From Chitinophaga varians (lineage in GTDB: Bacteria > Bacteroidota > Bacteroidia > Chitinophagales > Chitinophagaceae), in assembly GCF_014529945.1 (NCBI RefSeq), contig NZ_JACVFB010000002.1, forward strand, positions 434,001 through 498,000: 64,000 nucleotides of DNA. The letters run 5' to 3'. The translations under genes and the position numbers were made by a program. This document shows, one piece after another, positions 60,034-64,000 of this stretch (positions within the stretch are counted from its first letter, which is position 1; each line of letters starts with the position of its first letter). The notes under the pieces are model-generated. The model saw only the letters and a list, made by a program, of their open reading frames with translations, was not told the origin of the DNA and did not search any database.

Positions 60034-61632
60034 ATGCAGCAAACAGATTTTCTTGTCATCGGTTCGGGGATTGCAGGCTTGACCTATGCCCTCAAAGTAT
60101 CTCAGCAGTGCCCTGATAAAACAATTACCATTATCACTAAAAGCCGTGAAGATGAGACCAATACCAAGTACGCACAGGGCGGCGTGGCAGTGGTCAATGA
60201 TCTGGAAAACGACAGCTTTGAAAAACATATAGAAGATACCCTGATCGCAGGCGACGGACTTTGCAACGAACGCGTGGTGGAAATCGTTGTCACAGAAGGT
60301 CCGGAAAGAGTGAATGAAATCATCGAATGGGGAGCCAATTTCGACAAAAACCCCGATGGTGATTTTTCGCTCGGCCGCGAGGGCGGACACTCCGTTTTCA
60401 GAGTAATCCATCATAAAGATATTACCGGTAAAGAGATTGAACGTGCGCTGCTGGAAGCCATCCACCGCCGCCCCAATATCAAACTCGTCACCCACTGCTT
60501 TGTGGTAGACCTGATCACCCAGCATCACCTGGGTTATCTGGTTACCAAATCTACTCCGGATATTGAGTGTTATGGGGTATATGTGCTCAATCTCAACAGC
60601 AGAAAAATAGAAACGATACTGGCAAAAGTAACCCTGCTGGCCACCGGGGGTAACGGACAGGTGTACCGCAGCACCACCAACCCCACCATCGCTACCGGCG
60701 ACGGCGTGGCCATGGTATACCGCGCCAAAGGCCGTATCGAGAACATGGAGTTTATCCAGTTCCATCCTACAGCCCTCTATCAGCCCGGTGTTAATCCTTC
60801 CTTTCTGATTACCGAAGCGGTACGGGGTGACGGCGGTATTCTCCGTAATATCCACGGTGAAGATTTCATGCACAAATACGATCCCCGTCTGTCGCTGGCG
60901 CCTCGTGATATTGTGGCCCGCGCTATCGACAGTGAAATGAAGATCACCGGTACGGAGCATGTGTTTCTCGACTGCCGCCATATGGACATCGAAAAATTCA
61001 TTCACCATTTCCCTAATATTTACGAGACCTGTAAGGCCATCGGCATCGATGTACAAAAACAGATGATCCCGGTAGAGCCGGCAGCACACTACAGCTGTGG
61101 CGGCATCAAAACCAACGAATGGGGCCAGACCTCCATCCGTAATCTGTATGCCTGCGGCGAATGCGCCAGCACAGGCCTGCACGGCGCCAACCGCCTCGCT
61201 TCCAACTCCCTGCTGGAAGCGATGGTGTTTGCCCATCGCTGCTTCATGGATGCTACCAGCAAAATAGATACCCTGGAATTCAAAGAGAGCGTGCCCGACT
61301 GGGATGCACGTGGCACCACCGCCCCACGGGAAATGATCCTCATTACCCAGAGCCTCAAAGAACTGAAACAGATCATGAGCGACTACGTGGGTATCGTACG
61401 CACCAACGAACGTCTGGCCCGCGCCTTGCGCCGGCTGGATATGCTGCATGAGGAAACGGAAGCCCTTTACGAAAAAACAGAAGTATCTCCTCAACTGTGC
61501 GAACTGCGTAACCTGATCACGGCCGCCTACCTGATCGTGAAAGGTGCGTCCTTCCGCAAAGAAAGCAGGGGCCTGCATTACAACACAGATTACCCGTACA
61601 AATGTGAGCTGGTGCAGAATATTGTCTTGTAA
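60034..61632 (+). CDS. nadB: L-aspartate oxidase
   Basis: NadB is an FAD enzyme that oxidises L-aspartate to iminoaspartate, the first step of de novo NAD synthesis through quinolinate. The 532-residue protein has the dinucleotide fold VIGSGIAGLTYAL (8-20), TKSREDETNTKYAQGG, the active-site stretch FIQFHPTALYQPG and the FAD-binding GLHGANRLASNSLLEA. The start is the ATG at 60034; a TTG-initiated frame from 60001 is less likely. nadA and nadC are not in the window. A 564-residue open frame on the opposite strand is a codon-bias shadow. Confidence 0.95.
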   Translation: MQQTDFLVIGSGIAGLTYALKVSQQCPDKTITIITKSREDETNTKYAQGGVAVVNDLENDSFEKHIEDTLIAGDGLCNERVVEIVVTEGPERVNEIIEWGANFDKNPDGDFSLGREGGHSVFRVIHHKDITGKEIERALLEAIHRRPNIKLVTHCFVVDLITQHHLGYLVTKSTPDIECYGVYVLNLNSRKIETILAKVTLLATGGNGQVYRSTTNPTIATGDGVAMVYRAKGRIENMEFIQFHPTALYQPGVNPSFLITEAVRGDGGILRNIHGEDFMHKYDPRLSLAPRDIVARAIDSEMKITGTEHVFLDCRHMDIEKFIHHFPNIYETCKAIGIDVQKQMIPVEPAAHYSCGGIKTNEWGQTSIRNLYACGECASTGLHGANRLASNSLLEAMVFAHRCFMDATSKIDTLEFKESVPDWDARGTTAPREMILITQSLKELKQIMSDYVGIVRTNERLARALRRLDMLHEETEALYEKTEVSPQLCELRNLITAAYLIVKGASFRKESRGLHYNTDYPYKCELVQNIVL

Positions 61633-61691
61633 GCCAACCCGCTGGTTTTCATTACCTTTGCGGAGCATTCAAGTTTAGACTAGAGAGGAAT

Positions 61692-62564
61692 ATGTACTAT
61701 ATACTACTTGTTTTTTGTTACGGTATTTCCTTCTTGCCTTTCCCGGTACTCTACTTCATCAGTGATATCCTGTATGCGCTGGTGTATTACGTGTTTGGCT
61801 ACCGGAAGCAAGTGGTACTGGCCAATATGAAACAGGCATTTCCGGAAAAGTCACCGGAAGAAATCAAACTGCTGGCTAAAAAATACTACCGCAACCTGAC
61901 GGATATGATGGTGGAAACCATCAAACTGCTCACTATGAGCAAAGAGCAGCTGCAGAAGCGCTTTATTTGCGATCTGACCGTACTCCATGAGCTACATGCC
62001 AAAGGCAAAAGCTGTCAGCTGCACCTGGGCCACAACTTCAACTGGGAATGGGCCAATCTCTTCTGCATGCAGGGCGTGGCTTACCCCTTCCTGGTGGTGT
62101 ATATGCCGCTTAGCAGCAAGCCGGCGGATCGCATGTTCCGCCATTTCCGGGAGAAATTCGGGTCTATCCTGATCCCCGCCAATGATATGGCCAACAGCAT
62201 GAAACCATGGCTCGACAAGCAATACCTGATCGCACTGGTAGCTGACCAGAACCCTGGCAATCCGAAGAGCTGCCTTTGGTATCCTTTCCTGAACAAGATG
62301 ACACCTTTCTATAAAGGCCCTGAAATGGCGGCCCGCAGAAATGATATCCCGGTAGTGTTTGTAGATATCCGCAAAACAAAACGCGGGTATTATCACGCCA
62401 CGCTGAAGCTGATGTTTGAAGCGCCACAACAGGAGCCGGTAGGGAAGATCACCGAGACCTTTGTTCGGTTCCTGGAGAAAAATATACATGAGCAACCGGA
62501 AGTATGGGTATGGAGCCACAGAAGATGGAAACACCAATATCCCGGCACACCGGAAACAAAATAA
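61692..62564 (+). CDS. Lipid A-type lysophospholipid acyltransferase (LpxL/HtrB family)
   Basis: A 290-residue inner-membrane acyltransferase. The N-terminal hydrophobic segment (about 2-33) anchors it. The catalytic H-x4-E motif appears in HLGHNFNWEWAN, with LVADQNPGN as a further conserved block and EVWVWSHRRWKHQ near the C-terminus. Family members add a secondary acyl chain to lipid A or to ornithine or amino lipids. Which acceptor is used here is not determined. It is followed by a strong bidirectional terminator at 62564-62603. Confidence 0.9.
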   Translation: MYYILLVFCYGISFLPFPVLYFISDILYALVYYVFGYRKQVVLANMKQAFPEKSPEEIKLLAKKYYRNLTDMMVETIKLLTMSKEQLQKRFICDLTVLHELHAKGKSCQLHLGHNFNWEWANLFCMQGVAYPFLVVYMPLSSKPADRMFRHFREKFGSILIPANDMANSMKPWLDKQYLIALVADQNPGNPKSCLWYPFLNKMTPFYKGPEMAARRNDIPVVFVDIRKTKRGYYHATLKLMFEAPQQEPVGKITETFVRFLEKNIHEQPEVWVWSHRRWKHQYPGTPETK

Positions 62565-62603
62565 AAAGCGAAGACCTGAGCCACTGCTCAGGTCTTCGCT
62601 TTT
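62564..62603. terminator. Bidirectional terminator
   Basis: A perfect 17-bp stem (62564-62580 with 62587-62603) and a 6-base loop, flanked by A and T runs. It serves the acyltransferase gene on the plus strand and the LysM gene on the minus strand. Confidence 0.9.
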
Positions 62604-62622
62604 ATACGTTCACCGGTTGTTA

Positions 62623-62997
62623 TCATCCGGGTATTTTCAGTTTCTGTCCGGGATAGATCAGATTGGGGTCTTTGATCTGGTCTTTATTGGCCTCAAAGAT
62701 GTCTTTCCAGGAAACGCCGGGATAGTTCTTCGCAATCTTGCTCAGACTGTCGCCGGATTTTACTTCGTAGGTCTGTTCTCCGCCGCCACCATCGGCAACA
62801 GCGATATTCATCACTACATCAGCAGAACGCATTTCAGGGTCCAGTTTTTCGTAGGTGCTCCACAGTTGGTCTTTCACCTCAGCGGTAGCTTCCCCGTCTA
62901 TATACAGCACATTGTCCTGTTCCCTTACCTGTAAATTGGTAACGCCGGCGCTGTTGGCCTGGCTGATCAGTTCCTGGTATTTATCCTGTAAGCTCAT
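62623..62997 (-). CDS. BON-like plus LysM protein
   Basis: A 124-residue protein. Residues 1-70 resemble a BON-type alpha/beta domain ([17 protein letters not shown]). The C-terminal LysM domain (about 76-124, with [18 protein letters not shown], then [12 protein letters not shown]) binds peptidoglycan sugars. The arrangement resembles E. coli Kbp (YgaU), a potassium-binding protein. No signal peptide is present, so it is probably cytosolic like Kbp; a direct potassium role is inference. It is 20 bases downstream of the BON lipoprotein gene and likely co-transcribed. Confidence 0.88.
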   Translation of the reverse strand: MSLQDKYQELISQANSAGVTNLQVREQDNVLYIDGEATAEVKDQLWSTYEKLDPEMRSADVVMNIAVADGGGGEQTYEVKSGDSLSKIAKNYPGVSWKDIFEANKDQIKDPNLIYPGQKLKIPG

Positions 62998-63017
62998 GAC
63001 AGTAATTTTTTAAAGGG

Positions 63018-63503
63018 TTATTTCAATTTAAGATTGTTGTTGACTTTCTTAGGTTTTGATTCCTGTGCTGTCTGAATGATTTTACGCAGATCGCTTTTTT
63101 TAGCTTCGCCGGTCAGGGTTACTTCACCATTGGCAACGGTAACGGTTACTGTTGAAAATCCACCTGCCGCATAAGCAGAATCAAGGGTTTTCTTCAGCAC
63201 ATCGTCGGGGTTGATGGTAACCGGTGCCTGCACTGGTTCCGGTGCTTTCACGGTGATATTGTTGGTAACAGATTTCACACCGGAAACACCTTTTAAGGCT
63301 TCTTCCGCTGCTGCTTTGGCGGCATCGTCTGTTACTTCGCCGTTCAGCGTTACCACACCGCTTTTCACTTCGGCTGTGATGCCCGGAATAGTACTCAGTT
63401 TTTCATTAACAGCCTGTTGGATTTTGCTGTCCGACGGCTTACAGGCGAAGAAGAAAACGCCCATCACCATCAAAAGGGCGAGTGCTAAGGATTTTCTATT
63501 CAT
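63018..63503 (-). CDS. BON-domain lipoprotein
   Basis: A 161-residue envelope protein. The signal peptide ends in the lipobox FFFAC (Cys21), so it is probably lipidated. Two BON domains follow: residues about 27-87 (SGVVTLNGEVTDDAAK) and about 98-160 (ANGEVTLTGEAKKSDL). BON domains bind membranes or other envelope parts and occur in OsmY-like stress proteins. It heads a small operon with the LysM gene. The upstream gap 63504-63760 contains an A/T-rich stretch and a terminator at 63692-63730. Confidence 0.9.
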   Translation of the reverse strand: MNRKSLALALLMVMGVFFFACKPSDSKIQQAVNEKLSTIPGITAEVKSGVVTLNGEVTDDAAKAAAEEALKGVSGVKSVTNNITVKAPEPVQAPVTINPDDVLKKTLDSAYAAGGFSTVTVTVANGEVTLTGEAKKSDLRKIIQTAQESKPKKVNNNLKLK

Positions 63504-63691
63504 GGTTAGAAAGTTTTAGTCCCAGAAGATAACAAATAACGTGCTAACAGAAAATTTTTTCTTGTTTAACTTATTGTTAATCAATTGAAAATCGACACAA
63601 CTAAAATATCTGCCCGAAAGAAAGCCCACTGCAATAAAGGATTTGAGGGAAATGGAACTGCAGTAGTATACATTAAATTATTTAACCATAT

Positions 63692-63730
63692 CAAAAACAA
63701 ACAGGCCGCAAAGGAATCCCTTGCGGTCTG
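63692..63730 (-). terminator. Terminator after the rhodanese gene
   Basis: On the minus strand a stem AGACCGCAAGG pairs with CCTTTGCGGCCT with one bulge, around a short loop, then TGTTTGTTTTTG. It lies 30 bases after the rhodanese stop. Confidence 0.7.
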
Positions 63731-63760
63731 ATGATATGCTAAGCTATAATTGGAAAATAC

Positions 63761-64000
63761 TTAGTTGAGCACATTCTTTTCCTGTACTACTTCCAGTCCT
63801 TTTTCATCTTTCATTTTGGCGAAACCACCCTCTACGTTACGCAGGTTGTGGATGCCCTCTCTCTTCAGGATAGAGCAGGCAATAATGCTGCGATAACCGC
63901 CCTGGCAGTGAACATACAGGTTCAGCTGTTCTTCCAGGCTGGCGAGGTTGGCAGGGTCCATCATATCGCCCAGCGGCAGGCTGAGCGCATCTTTAATATG
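63761..64000 (-). CDS. Rhodanese-domain protein, N-terminus cut by window edge
   Basis: The last 79 residues of a protein that enters from the right edge. It shows a rhodanese fold with the active-site cysteine in YVHCQGGYRS, preceded by HIKDALSLPLGD and followed by NLRNVEGGFAKM, the usual end of a rhodanese module. The family transfers sulfur to thiols. The full protein may be a stand-alone rhodanese or the tail of a beta-lactamase-fold plus rhodanese persulfide dioxygenase; the part needed to decide is outside the window. Confidence 0.85.
   Translation of the reverse strand, partial: HIKDALSLPLGDMMDPANLASLEEQLNLYVHCQGGYRSIIACSILKREGIHNLRNVEGGFAKMKDEKGLEVVQEKNVLN

Noticed and set aside
59974-61668. 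564-residue open frame on the minus strand opposite nadB
   Set aside because: nadB on the plus strand has all family motifs. The antisense frame has no recognisable domain and arises from codon bias.

Overview
The window looks like a chromosomal segment of a Bacteroidota bacterium, most likely Chitinophagaceae (Chitinophaga-like). The evidence is family content (DUF4290 next to murA, a solitary ExbD, an IPExxxVDY protein, 7TM sensor kinase with LytTR regulator, two-module 800-residue FtsX/MacB permeases), several promoters of the Bacteroidota type (TTTG, about 19 bases, TAnnTTTG) and A/T-rich leaders without strong Shine-Dalgarno sites. No rRNA, CRISPR array, phage or insertion sequence was seen. 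Species assignment is inference.

Layout. 0-5.6 kb: guanylate kinase (partial), murA and DUF4290, an SDR, an alpha/beta hydrolase, tryptophan 2,3-dioxygenase and an Lrp regulator. 5.6-5.9 kb: a free-standing RNA gene with promoter, class II tRNA-like fold, giant variable arm and terminator. 6.0-8.1 kb: trmB, overlapping DUF5522 and alkyltransferase-like genes, and small metabolic genes. 8.1-19.9 kb: a LytS/LytTR two-component pair, TetR, a beta-barrel, rho, asnS, ExbD, a 2OG oxygenase and a chromate transporter. 19.9-37 kb: a regulation and stress region with an NtrC regulator, a frameshifted ligD, ku, topoisomerase IB, stress SDR, DUF892 ferritin-like protein, two sensor kinases, a second NtrC regulator, a single receiver and a glycosyltransferase fusion. 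37.0-38.5 kb: a small protein, gpsA and a 143-base hairpin element.

38.5-59.3 kb is one coherent system. A ten-gene minus-strand operon encodes adaptor, ATPase, five paralogous two-module permeases, a second ATPase with altered motifs, TolC and a second adaptor: a complete MacB-like tripartite efflux or export system. Divergent from it are a sigma-54-type response regulator and its PAS histidine kinase. The intergenic region has two TGTYC-N6-GGACA sites 21 bp apart, placed as upstream activator sites for a possible sigma-54 promoter of the operon. 59.3-64 kb: YhhN lysoplasmalogenase, nadB, a lipid A-type acyltransferase, LysM and BON proteins, and a partial rhodanese.

The strongest candidates for something undescribed are (1) the 146-base tRNA-like RNA at 5730-5875, which has a class II body, GUC anticodon, most of the aspartyl identity set known from E. 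coli, and a 74-base variable region; (2) the ligD frameshift at an A9 tract, which may be slippage or a sequencing error; and (3) the five-permease, two-ATPase export operon with its enhancer sites. Several families of intergenic inverted repeats also recur.
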